This document shows, in pieces, positions 23,958-35,685 of a DNA stretch of 64,000 nucleotides (position 1 is the first letter of the stretch; each line of letters starts with the position of its first letter). Made by a program: the position numbers and the translations under genes. Under the pieces are notes generated by a model that saw nothing but the letters and a program-made list of their open reading frames with translations, searched no databases and was not told where the DNA came from. The stretch comes from Dipteris shenzhenensis. Its lineage: Eukaryota > Polypodiophyta > Polypodiopsida > Gleicheniales. Where the stretch lies: NCBI GenBank assembly GCA_047967505.1, contig CM106540.1; one strand, given 5' to 3'.

Positions 23958-26291
23958 TTTTTTTTTTTTGGTGAAAAGAAATATTTTATTGCCATGAAAT
24001 AATGTATTCATAGGTACTCCAAAAGCGGAGTAACTACTACTCAACCGAAAATCTCAGTATAAGCCATATATACATCATGATCAATCAAATGAGTCATAAA
24101 ACGATTGCAGCAGAGATCGTTTGAAAAAAACACAAGATGGAAAAGTAGGATCACCAAAGACTATGATTTCTGTCCATCCATAGAGTCAAAAGTGCCCATT
24201 AGCGCACCCAAAGAAAAAATAAATTAAAACCTTGTCTAGCAGGATGAAAACCAAATAACCAAAAGAACCTGCCAAAAGTAACAGTAGGGAATCTCGCTCG
24301 AAGCCCCTGACGAATGAGAGCGAGGAAATCACAAGTATGTGGACAGTGTCAGAAAATGTGAGGCACAGATTCAACAGAATGTAGACATCGGTGGCAAACA
24401 GCCGGGGCAATATGTCGATGTGCGAGTAACTGCCTAGATGGAAAAATGCCAAGTAGGACTCGCCAGAGGAAAAGCTGTTGCCGAAGAGGAACTTTATAAT
24501 GCCAAAGGAGACGCAGCCGCTTTCTCCACCACTTTGATGGGCGATCCATATGCCAAACAGAATTGGCTCGTTCAGAAACTCAAGACGGAGGTAACAACAC
24601 TTTATACAGAGAAGGCACTTTGATATGTGACAGCTTCAAAGGACGGACTGAAGAAGAGGAAAAGTGGAGAGTCCAATCCTCAAGCCTATCCTGAAGTTCC
24701 AAACGAGGTACCGGTAAGAAAGGTTGAAGCATTTCTGAAATTTTGTGCCATAAACGACAATAATGAGCTCCCAAACCATACTTGCTAGCAGCCGCAGAAA
24801 AAGATAAAAGAATGCCATCATCCCGAAGTATATCCGCCACAGAAGCAATACCTTTGAAAGATATAAAGTAAGAATGCCTGGGTTCTTGTATAGCCAAAGG
24901 AGGGTGGAATACTTTGGACTAATAAATATTTGCAGCCCTTAAGGAATTTCCCAATAAAGAATACCTGCCATTCCATTCCAAGTGGGATAAAATATGCTTC
25001 CAATCAAGAAGCAAACGAGAGACAAAAGGGCAGCCTCTTATCTTGCCTTGAATAGAGCCAAATAGAAAATCCCACTGTGTAGGCTGCCAATGCCCAAAAG
25101 TAGAGTATCAATATGCAACAAAAGAGAGCGGATCATGAAAGCTCAAGGTTGATTCCCTTGCATAAACTGCAACATCATTTTCCCCCTGTGAGCAAGTATA
25201 TGCACTTGAATATTGAGGATGTTCAAACCCCCGTGCATCTTTGGAGAACAGAGACGATGCATAGAGAGTAATCTGAGACTTTTCTTGCCATTTTTTGAAC
25301 GCCAGAAAATCTCCATGATAGCAGACATAAAGGAAACCAGATCTGCCTTAGTAAACATAATGAGAGGCAGATAGAATTGTATGTATGATATCAAAATGGA
25401 TTACGTTATTCACAAACGAACATGTAAGGGCCAAGTTGCAAGCTTCCAATATTCAAGTTTTTTCCTCAGCTGTGAGCACCCAATCAGTCTGTTGAGAACA
25501 AGTGAGCCCCTAACCTAGAGGATAGCCAAGATGTCAAATCAATTGAGAAGGTGGAACAATTTTCCCAGGCCATAAAAGACTATGCCAGTCTTTAGCATGC
25601 AACGGCAATAGCTTGGATTTTTGAAAATTCACATGAAAACCAGCAGCTAAGCCATATGTGGAAAGAGCCTGCATAATCAAGGAGAGATTGCTCTTAGTAT
25701 TTTTCGGGGTAAAGAAAGAATCATTAGCATATGCTTAAGCGATCACGCTACGGCTGCCAGGAATTTCCAATCCATGCAACATGCCAGTGTCCAAAAGGTG
25801 GTCCATATATTGAAGCATTGGATGAGTGGCTATGGCAAATAGTAAAGCACTGAGGGGACAGCCTTGCCGAACAGAACAACCAAGAGTCCAGGTTATAGAA
25901 ATATCCCCTGAAAGTATGCAGGCAGCTTTACTATCTTGATATAGCCAATTGATAACTTGCTGCATTTTTGTGCCACCAAGGCCTGCATTGTTTGTGAAAT
26001 AAAGTCTCACTGAACAGTATCAAAAGCTTTGGCAATATCAACTTGCAATAGCAAAATATCCTGCTGTATATATTTGGCATATTCTATTCCAACATAGGCA
26101 TTAGCAATGTTGTCTGTGATATGCCTACGAGGAACAAAACCATATTGCGCATGGTGCAACCCATCATGCAAATAGCCTTTTATCCGATCAACAATCATTT
26201 TGGTAGTAAATTTGTAAATAACTGGCATAAGCGTGATAGGTCTCCAATCAGCCAAAGATTCATAGATTTGCTTTTTTGGAAGGAGTTTAAC
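23958..26291 (-). mobile_element. LINE A: RT plus zinc-binding domain, 5' truncated
   Basis: On the minus strand the element ends in 12 A (poly-T 23958-23969). RT motifs run from 26300 downward: WRPITLMPVIYK, HAQYGFVPRRH, VDIAKAFDTV, then SVRQGCPLSALLFA. The active site near 25730 reads YAND rather than YADD. A reverse-transcriptase zinc-binding segment lies at 24349-24549 (FLWRVLLG, CHRCLHSVESVPHIF). Several stops and shifts interrupt it. ORF1 and the endonuclease are absent, a usual 5' truncation. Both ends abut CA repeats (23923-23957 and 26292-26302), which may be the target duplication. Confidence 0.85.
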
Positions 26292-26302
26292 CACACACAC
26301 AC

Positions 26303-26625
26303 TTTTTTTTTTTGGTGAAATTTTTGATTGATTATATTATATGAGTAGCAACCTCAAAAAAAGGTGCTACAATTACATCAACTGAAAATTTTAGTATATG
26401 CCAAAAAAGACCTCATGATCTATGCAGCGGGTCTGCAAGCAATCAAAGAAAGATTACTGCAGAGAACGCCTAAAAAAGCCAAACAGAGAGAAAGTAGGAT
26501 CACCAAAGACTTTACAATTCTTATATGTCCATAAAGTCCATAGTGCCCAGTAGCGAACCCAAACGAAGAAAAGATGAAACTGCGGTCTGGATGGATGAAA
26601 CCCAAATAGAACCATGGAGGCAACC
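26303..26625 (-). mobile_element. short LINE 3' end, same family as LINE A
   Basis: It starts with poly-T and GGTG like LINE A and shares the blocks GGATCACCAAAGACT and TAGTGCCCAGTAGCG with 24150-24215. Only about 320 bases of 3' end are present. Its left flank is the CA repeat behind LINE A; on the right it runs into a LINE of another family. Confidence 0.75.
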
Positions 26626-27349
26626 GGTCCATGTCGAGGCCTAGTCGGGTGAACCAACTGGAAAGGCGTCTATACCAACATCGCTGGTTCCCATCAGCGG
26701 ATAAGGCCATAGAGGAGGATAGGGCTAGCCAAGGTAGGCGGAAGCGACCGTCGGAAGAGGAGCTGAAGTCCCTGACCCTGTGGGAAGGCCGCATCAAGCT
26801 GTACTGGTGAGGCGTCGAATTCTGCTAAGATGATCTGATGAGGTACCGATGGTTTGCTGTGGATCATCCGAGCAAACATCAGTATCTGTAGGCGCTCGAC
26901 GTGTGCCCACTCTATGTCTGAAAGGTCGGCCCCCCACCATGGGCTGTCGTACATGCCTGTTGGGCGGACCAAGGAATAAAAAAGAAGAGACTTGGTCCGC
27001 GGGTCCTGAAAGTGAGAGTGGTAGCACTGTCGCTCCAGTCTGGCAAGAGCGGCATAGCCTTGGCTGATCCTGGCCTGCATGGCCGGGCGCATCGTGAAGA
27101 TCGGGCTTGAGAATACAACGCCCAGGTATGTATAAGAGTCGACTATCTCAATAGGGTCGCCGGCGAAGAGAAACTGCTCTCCGTGCATAGCGGGTCGGGA
27201 GGTGTTGAAGATCATGACCTTGGTTTTCCCAAGGTTGACCTTCAAGTCGTGGGTATCACAGAAGATCGGAAGTCCATCCAGGTGTCGTTGAAGACCAGTA
27301 CCAGAGGAGGATAGTAGTACTACATTGTTTGCGTATAAGAGAATCTAGA
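26626..27349 (-). mobile_element. LINE B, 3' part: end of RT and C-terminal region
   Basis: The minus strand from 27349 begins with the RT active-site block, read ILLYANN then VVLLSSSG, so YADD has become YANN. It continues with NLGKTKVMIFN and SYTYLGVVF, which are typical after the active site. The reading stays mostly open to 26694. The 5' part of the same RT is at 35686-35886, on the far side of the chromovirus. Confidence 0.85.
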
Positions 27350-29264
27350 TGTAAACTACTCGGTGCTTTCTATCAATTCAGACAACGGATTTTGCAGAGG
27401 CATTTGAATGAGATGATTGCGAGTTGCCAAACACATATACTTGAACTTAAGAGTTTGCAATTAAGCTGGAAATAAGACTTATACAGCTTAAACACAAAGT
27501 GACATCATTAGAAAATGCAATATGATTGAGGGGCCAAGACGGCCCCCCCCCCTTATCCAGGCTCACTTTATTCTTGAAAATGGAGATACAAGACCAAGGT
27601 GCAATGCACCTTCCAAACTGATGAACTCAGTGAAAACCTAGGACCTAGATACAAGACTCAATAGCATATGCACAAGGTAGACCACAAAAAGGAGGACTCC
27701 AAGCTCAGATTTCAACTCTTGGCTTGCCCAATCCACAAGGAAGAAGCCTGCAACAATCACCACTTACATCCAACATTAGAGAAGCACTAGTTTCTAGAAA
27801 CAACATGAAATAGTGCTGTAAATGAGATAAACTTGACAATACAGGCTCCCTTCGTGACTTAACCCTTTTGTAGATGAAGTCCTTGATGCCTCTGAAGCTA
27901 CCTTGGGTGAGGAGAGTGTGGAAATGGGATTGGAATGAGAACAGCTTAGAAAAACAGCCTGTAGGCTAGAGAGAGAAAGCTTTTATGGAGTGATAGCTAT
28001 AGAGAGAGAGTGCCAATGCTGATCCCAAGGGAGGAGATGTAAGAGAGGAGCTGCTGCTGTTCCAGAGGTGCACAGAAAGGCAGATTTCTGCAAGGGAAAT
28101 GGGCTGGAACAGTAGAGAGAGAAATTCTGGAAAGACTGCAGCAGGAGAGAGAAAGGGGCTATGGCTGCTCCAGGCTAGGTGAAGGAGAGAGGATGCTGCT
28201 GCTGTTCCAGAAGAGCTGAGAGGGAGCAGATTTCTGGAGAGGAGGGGCTGGAACTGTAGAGAGAGAATGTGCTGTTGTAGAGAGAGAAAGTGCTGCTGAG
28301 GTGAGAGAATGGCCTGGGGAGAACCTGGCTGCACCCAAGGAGCTGGAGAGATTCTGCTGCATCATCCAAAAGGAGGGAGAAGAAAAGTGACGAAATTTTC
28401 ATGTGAGGAATGAAGGGGAGAGGCCTTCTTTTATAGGCTCAGCCTCCCCCCCCAGGCCTAGAGTGGAAGGTGGACACTTGTCCTAGATTTTTGGTGGGCT
28501 GCAGTCCCAAAGTAGACAGCCCACAACCTGCCCCAAATCTATCAGATTTGGGGCCAAACACTTGGCCTGCATGCCCTGCCACTTGCCATGCATGCTGCCA
28601 CATGTGTGGGACAGGTGCATGCCCTGCCACTTGCCATGCATGCTGCCACATGTGTGGGCCAAACACTTGGCCTGCATGCCCTGCCACTTGCCATGCATGC
28701 TGCCACATGTGTGGACTGACCTGCCAGCTCAGATTCCATATGGCAGTCTGCCACGTGTCAGCTGCCACGTCACTCCCAAAAACCCTAAAATTTTAAAGTT
28801 GTCAGAATTTAATTCTGATCGCACCCACGGGCTCCTAACAGCTTAGACTATCTATTGACGTACTCTAAGGTCATAACTGAGCCATACTGAGCTCATTTGT
28901 TTGTCGTCTTATCTTGTATCTCCATTACTCTTGGCATGCTGCCAGGCCCATACCCAAAGCTCAGGGAACATTCTCTTGAATGGTTCCTAGGTCGGTATGC
29001 AATCTGTGCACTTGATTGGTCCCATGTTTGGGTACTCAGGTGGGGTGTGGTTTCTAGATGTCCCTCTCAAAGAGAGGCCATCACTCTTGTGGGTCACTAA
29101 TGCCCATAACCCCAAGCAAGGGGGTCCACCCTCAAATGCTAGACCTAGTCCCCATTGTCCGTAACTAAACAGTAGGAAAACATTTCATTTCTTAATAAGC
29201 ATACTATTGAAAAACAAAAAGAAATAGTACCAAGCAAGTGGATACATGTTGAAGCAGGATGACA
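27350..29264 (-). repeat. 3' LTR of the chromovirus
   Basis: At 1915 bp it is 73 bp longer than the 5' copy. It carries three copies of a 48-57 bp unit (CATGCCCTGCCACTTGCC at 28570, 28618 and 28675) where the 5' LTR has one. A minus-strand TATAAAAG lies at 28428-28435. Confidence 0.92.
28560..28722. repeat. tandem units unique to the 3' LTR
   Basis: The unit holds CATGCCCTGCC, TGCCATGCATGCTGCCACATG and then either ACAGGTG or a CCAAACACTTGGCCTG spacer. Spacings are 48 and 57 bp. The 5' LTR has a single copy near 35082, so copies were gained or lost after, or during, insertion. Confidence 0.85.
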
Positions 29265-29277
29265 TTCCCTCCGTCTT
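29265..29277 (-). other. polypurine tract of the chromovirus
   Basis: In element sense this reads AAAGACGGAGGGAA immediately before TGTCATCC. It directly follows the final stop of the polyprotein frame at 29278-29280. Confidence 0.75.
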
Positions 29278-32200
29278 TCATTCGGTTGTCTGCAACTGAA
29301 ATGCTTCCTCATAAGCATCCAAGATTTCAGGACACTCCTGAAATGTAGCTCTGTCCACCCATTGGGCATTGGTGGATGGGAGCCCTCTGAACTTCAAAAG
29401 GTACATTTTGCGAGTCGTGCCTCGACGTCCCGTAGTGAAGTTATGCAAAATAATTTACTCTGGGAACAACAAGATCTCAGTGTCCTCTACTTCAGGTGCA
29501 TCGTCCAGTGTGGGCTCTTGAGGTGGTTCCCCAATGAAGGGTTTCACCAAGCTTACGTGGAAGACATTGTGGATCTTCCAATGCTCTGGAAGTCTCAATC
29601 GGACTGAGACATCATTTATTACCTGCAACACCTAAAAAGGACCATAATATCGAAAGAATAGCTTGAAGTAGATGCGCTTTTTGCCCACTTTGGTTTTTAA
29701 CCGGGCTTTCTCAAATTTCAATAAGACCCATTGGCCTTCTTTCACTGCAAACGCCCTCCGTCTTTTATTTGCAGCTGCTCTTTGTTTCTCCTGTGCCTTT
29801 TGAATGGCTGCTCGAACTGTGGCATAAGCAGAGTCATAATCCTCCACGAATTGATCAGCGGCAAAGATTTTCTCTTTTGTTTGCATGAGTGGAGTTGGTA
29901 AAGATCTACCATATACAATTTCGAAAGGAGCTTTTCTAGTGGAGGAATGAATTGTGTTGTTATAGGCAAACTCCACAAGAGGAAGGAATTTCTCCCAAAA
30001 GGTTTGCTGGTCATGCACATAAAATTTCAGCAAATCCAAGAGTGTACTATTCGTAACTTCAGTTTGGCCATCCGTTTGAGGATGAAAAGCTGAGGAGAAA
30101 CTTAGAAGAGTTCCAAGGTTCTCAAACAAAGCCTGCCAGAAGTTACTAATGAACTTTGAGTCTCTATCTGATACTATAGACTTGGGCATGCCGTGGTGTC
30201 TAAAGATGTGTCTAATAAATAAATGGGCAGCTTCAGGTGCCTTGAGATTCTTTCTGCAAGGAATGAAGTGGGCTTGCTTGCTGAATCGATCTACTATCAC
30301 CCAAATCATGTCATGATTTTGATTGGTCCTGGGAATTCGTGTAATGAAGTCCATGGTGATGTGTTCCCATGGTCTCTCAGGAATGGGTAGGGGCTGAAGT
30401 AAACCCTTGGGTTTTCCTCTCTCATACTTAGCTTTTTGACATATGAGACAAGCTGAAATGTAGGCAGCAGTGTCCTTTTTCATATTAGGCCAGTAGAAAA
30501 ATTTATCCATGGCTGAAAAAGTGGCCACAATACCCCTATGAACAGGATAGGGTGGGTTATGGCTTTCCTCCATCACTTTAGATCTAAGCTGCTTTGTGAT
30601 ACATAGTTTGTTCTCCATGAATAAATAGCCATCCCTGATGTGGTAGGCATGATGGGTGCCTCCATCTTTCAAATGTGCCCATGGCTGAGCAAAATCAGCA
30701 TCTCCCTCATAGAATTCTTTGAGGGCTATTAGCTCATCATGATAGGGAACTGAAATATGGTGAAGCCGTGGTCTACGAGAAAGGGCATCAGCCACTACAT
30801 TCTCTTTTCCAGGAGTATATTGTATCTGAAAATGAAATGATTGCAGAAAGGTAGACCATTTCATATGTCTCTCTCTGATCAGAGGTTGAGTTAGAAAATA
30901 TTTAAGACTTTTATGATCAGTTTTTACAAGAAAATCTATCCCTAAAAGATAATGTTTCCAAAGTTTGAGAGCATGAATTACAGCTAAGAGTTCTTTTTCA
31001 TAGATATCATAATGAAGTTCAGCATCTCTTAGCCGTCGGCTTTCAAAGGCCACAGCATGACCATCCTGGGTAAGAGAAGCCCCAAGGCAATCGCCACTGG
31101 CATCAGCTGCTACTAGGAATGGTTTCCTTAAGTCAGGAATGATAAGTACAGGAGCTGTAGTCAGGGCATGCTTTAGAGCATTAAAAGAGTCCTTTTCTTT
31201 TTGGGTCCATCTGAACTTCAGATTTTTCTTAGTGAGATCATGTAGAGGGGCTGCAAGTTCAGCAAAATGCCAAATAAACCTTCGGTAATATGAGCATAGG
31301 CCTAGAAAAGACCTTACCTTATGGGCATTCTTCAAGTCAGGCCACTCTACAATTGTCTGTATCTTGGCTGGGTCCATACGGACACCTTCTCGTGAGATAA
31401 TGTGACCAAGATAGTGAATCTCAGGAAGAAAGAACTCACTTTTCTTCTCATTGATGTGAAGAGCATTTTCAGCTAAGATTTGAAATACAATCTTTAGATG
31501 TTCCTTATGCTCTTCCTCATTCTTGCTGAAAATGAGGATGTCATCAAAGAAGACGGCAGTGAACTGTCTATAGTTCCTGAACAACCGTTCCATCAGTCGA
31601 TTGAACGTGGCTGGGGCATTAGTAAGGCCAAATGGCATTACCATATATTCATACAGCCCAAATGTGGTTCGGAAGGCTGTTTTATGAATGTCCTCAGGTA
31701 CAACTCGTACCTGATGGTAGCCACTCTTAAGATCTATGCGGCTGAAAATTTCAAATCCTCCTAAACGATCAAAGATATCGTCTATACGAGGAATTGGGAA
31801 ACGATTCTTAACCGTCTGTTTGTTTAAGGCTCTATAGTCTATGCACACCCTGAAGGTTTTATCCTTCTTTTGGACTAGTAAGACAGGAGAGCAAAAAGAA
31901 GAACTACTGGGTTGGATCAATCCCTTGTCCAAGAGTTCTTGGACTTGCTTGAAGATTTCATCTTGTTGAGATTGACTAACTCTATATGGGGGTCTATTTG
32001 GAGGTGAAGACCCTGGAACTATGTCAATTTTGTGATCCTCTGGTCTCTCAGGAGGGAGGTGACTAGGAAGTTCCTGAGAGAAGCAACTAGAGAATTCCTG
32101 AAGGAAATCTAATCTTTCTTTTGTGAGAGGATCTGACTTTTCTTCACTTGGTTGCTTATCGCGTACAAACACTAGAAAAGAACATACTCCTTTCTTAAGC

Positions 32201-33774
32201 AAATTGGGAGATCGTGCATGACTTACCATAGGAATGGTGTTTCCTGAAACTCCCGCTGTAATGCTCACATCTCTACCCTTATGTTGGAGGGTTAGAATAT
32301 TCTTCACATAATCGATTCGGGGGTTGACGTGCTTATGCCAAGGCATGCCGAGAATTACATCTGATCCTTGAAGTGGTGCCACCATGAAGGGTAGATGATC
32401 CAAGTACCCCTGGATGTGTACCCGAAGCTTGCCGATGATGGGGTACACCTTCTCTTCTTGGTTCTTGAAGGCTGCAGTTGCCTCCAAGGCTTCTCCTTTA
32501 TCCTCTAGGGCTATCCCGAGGTTCTGTGCCATCTCATGAGAAATAAAGTTGTGAGTAGCTCCACTATCGAACAAAAACAAAGCGGATTGATCCTTTACCT
32601 GACCCCATGTTTTCAACAAACTATGGGTGTCGTTTACAGCTCCCTTTTCTGGAGGTGCTTCCACCTTGTTGACCACCAAAACTGGCTTTTTGAGGGCTGC
32701 TTCTTTGTTGCTGCTGTTTTTGGCAGCTTGAGGGCATTCGTAGAAGTTGTGGCCTCGATCGCCACACTTGAAACACCGCCCTTCGGAGTAATACTTTTGC
32801 TTCTGTTGTGGAGACAATGAGCTGAAAGTGCGGGCTGCTTTCTTCGAAGGAGGCTGGCTGGCTGACTTTTGCTCTTTTGGTGCGTCCTTTGCTGTCTCCT
32901 TACCCTTTTGTTCCTTGGAAGAGGTTCCCTGGGACTTCCGTTTGTTGTTGCTGCCATTCCGCTTGTTGGAGAAAGATTGTTTCTTCTCCACCTTCAAGGC
33001 GATGTTGATGGTGTCTTCGAGAGAAGTAGGAGTGGCAATGTCCACCTCATGCTGAACGATATACCGTAGGCCAGCAAAGAACTTCCTTTGCTGCTCTTTT
33101 TTATCCTTCCTACTGAATGCTTGAACTTTTAACAAAGTATCCCAAAAACGATCAACATACTCACTGACTTTCTCTTCTTGGCGTTGGTGGAGGATGTCCC
33201 ACTGCACCATTGTATCTCTCTTAAACTCCTTAGGCAGGAAGTGCCTCATCAAGTTCTTCTTGAAGCGCTTCCAGGTGTGGGCTTGCTGTCCAGTGTTGAC
33301 CATAGCTGCCCACGAGAGTGAAGCACGGTCTTGCATGTGCAGGACGGAAAACCGGATCTTTGCCTTGTCTTTGTACTCGTCCCCCTCAAAGAAATACTCG
33401 AGGTCTCGGATCCAGGCCAGCAAGACCTCGGGCTTGTCCTCTCCCTTGTACTTGGTAAACCTGAAGAGCTTATCTCCAAGAGGTACCTTATGCTTTGCAT
33501 ACCTTCGTCTCCGTGGACGTCTCGAAGGAGATGGACTCCGATGACGCCGTCTACCTCGAGGAGGGGAAGAAGAGGATGATCTTCCCTCCTTGTTGGAGTT
33601 GGTGTTGTCCGCACGGCCTCTTCCTTGGGATTGGGGCCCTATGTCATGAGTTTCTGCTTGGCTGCTTTCCAGCACTTGAACCTGTTGAGCAATGTTTGCC
33701 AAGAGAGCACTCAACTCATGCAGGTTAGGAGGAGGGTCAGGTCCATTGGCTGCCATGATGACAAGATAACTCAA
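29278..33774 (-). pseudogene. chromovirus gag-pol polyprotein with two nonsense codons
   Basis: Open from 33774 to a TAG at 29632-29634 (1380 residues). Gag ends with an RS-rich tract (about residues 60-95) and the knuckle CFKCGDRGHNFYEC (near 335). Protease has LFDSGATHNFIS (near 400). RT has [20 protein letters not shown] (near 655) and FFDDILIFS (near 743); both Asp are kept. RNase H has DASGDCLGASL (near 893). Integrase has an H-H-C-C finger with ACLICQ, then MDFITRIP, SDRDSKF and the HPQTDGQTE-N block, and ends in GPF. After TAG the same frame continues through a linker, a TAA at 29455-29457, and a chromodomain-like end (MYLLKFRGLP, W, PEILDAYEEAF) to TGA at 29278. Only these two stops break a frame of about 1498 codons. 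The likely start is ATG 33774 or the Met seven codons in. Confidence 0.93.
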
Positions 33775-33825
33775 TGAAGGAGAGACTCAACAAGAGAAAG
33801 CACAGAGTACAGGACCACTGCCTAA

Positions 33826-33837
33826 GCTCTGATACCA
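33826..33837 (-). other. primer binding site of the chromovirus
   Basis: On the minus strand TGGTATCAGAGC lies one base from the end of the 5' LTR. Confidence 0.88.
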
Positions 33838-33838
33838 A

Positions 33839-35680
33839 TGTAAACTACTCGGTGCTTTCTATCAATTCAGACAACGGATTTTGCAGAGGCATTTGAATGA
33901 GATGATTGCGAGTTGCCAAACACATATACTTGAACTTAAGAGTTTGCAATTAAGCTGGAAATAAGACTTATACAGCTTCAACACAAAGTGACATCATTGG
34001 AAAATGCAATATGATTGAGGGGCCAAGACGGCCCCCCCCCTTATCCAGGCTCACTTTATTCTTGAAAATGGAGATACAAGACCAAGGTGCAATGCACCTT
34101 CCAAACTGATGAACTCAGTGAAAACCTAGGACCTAGATACAAGACTCAAGAGCATATGTACAAGGTAGACCACAAAAAGGAGGACTCCAAGCTCAGATTT
34201 CAACTCTTGGCTTGCCCAATCCACAAGGAAGAAGCCTGCAACAATCACCACTTACATCCAACATTAGAGACAAGCACTAGTTTCTAGAAAGATAGTAGAA
34301 ACAACATGAAATAGTGCTGTAAATGAGATAAACTTGACAATACAGGCTCCCTTCGTGACTTGACCCTTTTGTAGATGAAGTCCTTGATGCCTCTGAAGCT
34401 ACCTTGGGTGAGGAGAGTGTGGAAATGGGGCTGGAATGAGAACAGCTTAGAAAAACAGCTTGTAGGCTAGAGAGAGAAAGCTTTTATGGAGTGATAGCTG
34501 TAGAGAGAGAGTGCCAATGCTGATCCCAAGGGAGGAGATGTAAGAGAGGAGCTGCTGCTGTTCCAGAGGTGCACAGAAAGGCAGATTTCTGCAAGGGAAA
34601 TGGGCTGGAACAGTAGAGAGAGAAATTCTGCAGTAGAGAGAGAAATACTGCAGCAGGAGAGAGAAAGGGGCTATGGCTGCTCCAGGCTAGGTGAAGGAGA
34701 GAGGATGCTGCTGCTGTTCCAGAAGAGCTGAGAGGGAGCAGATTTCTGGAGAGGAGGGGCTGGAACTGTAGAGAAAGAATGTGCTATTGTAGAGAGAGAA
34801 AGTGCTGCTGAGGTGAGAGAATGGCCTGGGGAGAAGCTGGCTGCACCCAAGGAGCTGGAGAGATTCTGCTGCATCATCCAAAAGGAGGGAGAAGAAAAGT
34901 GACGAAATTTTCATGTGAGGAATGAAGGGGAGAGGCCTTCTTTTATAGGCTCAGCCCCCCCCCCCAGGCCTAGAGTGGAAGGTGGACACTTGTCCCAGAT
35001 TTTTGGTGAGCTGCAGTCCCAAAGAGGACAGCCCACAACCTACCCCAAATCTACCAGATTTGGGGCCAAACACTTGGCCTGCATGCCCTGCCACTTGCCA
35101 TGCATGCTGCCACATGTGTGGGACAGGTGGACTGACCTGCCAGCTGAGATTCCATGTGGCAGTCTGCCACGTGTCAGCTGCCACGTCACTCCCAAAAACC
35201 CTAAAATTTCAAAGTTGTCAGAATTTAATTCTGATCGCACCCACGGGTTCCTAACAGCTTAGACTATCTATTGACGTACTCTAAGGTCATAACTGAGCCA
35301 TACTGAGCTCATTTGTTTGTCGCCTTATCTTGTATCTCCATTACTCTTGGCATGCTGCCAGGCCCATACCCAAAGCTCAGGGAACATTCTCTTGAATGGT
35401 TCCTAGGTCGGTATGCAATCTGTGCATTTGATTGGTCCCATGTTTGGGTACTCAGGTGGGGTGTGGTTTCTAGATGTCCCTCTCAAAGAGAGGCCATCAC
35501 TCTTGTGGGTCACTAATGCCCATAACCCCAAGCAAGGGGGTCCACCCTCAAATGCTAGACCTAGTCCCCATTGTCCGTAACTAAACAGTAGGAAAATATT
35601 TCATTTCTTAATAAGCATACTATTGAAAAACAAAAAGAAATAGTACCAAGCAAGTGGATACATGTTGAAGCAGGATGACA
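33839..35680 (-). repeat. 5' LTR of the chromovirus
   Basis: It is 1842 bp and matches 27350-29264 apart from small changes and the tandem-unit difference. It also has an extra CAGTAGAGAGAGAAATA block near 34631. Confidence 0.92.
34940..34947 (-). promoter_or_regulatory. TATA box of the chromovirus 5' LTR
   Basis: The minus strand reads TATAAAAG in a GC-rich setting. Downstream in element sense come many GAGAGAG and CTGCTG words. Placement inside the LTR fits a Pol II promoter. Confidence 0.6.
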
Positions 35681-35685
35681 CTGGA

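Larger units (their letters stand above)
27350..35680 (-). mobile_element. Ty3/gypsy chromovirus, 8.3 kb, nearly intact
   Basis: Long LTRs (27350-29264 and 33839-35680) start TGTCATCC and end GTTTACA in element sense. Flanks are CTAGA (27345-27349) and CTGGA (35681-35685), a 5 bp target duplication with one change. The primer site TGGTATCAGAGC is one base inside the 5' LTR, and the purine tract AAAGACGGAGGGAA adjoins the 3' LTR. One polyprotein frame fills the interior, with a short leader of about 64 bases. It is inserted in the RT of a minus-strand LINE, in the same orientation. The LTRs look closely similar, so this is probably the youngest large insertion here. Confidence 0.95.

Noticed and set aside
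28159-28402. Leu/Ser-rich minus-strand frames repeated at 34671-34914
   Set aside because: They lie within the two LTR copies and are explained by GAGAGAG and CTGCTG simple sequence.
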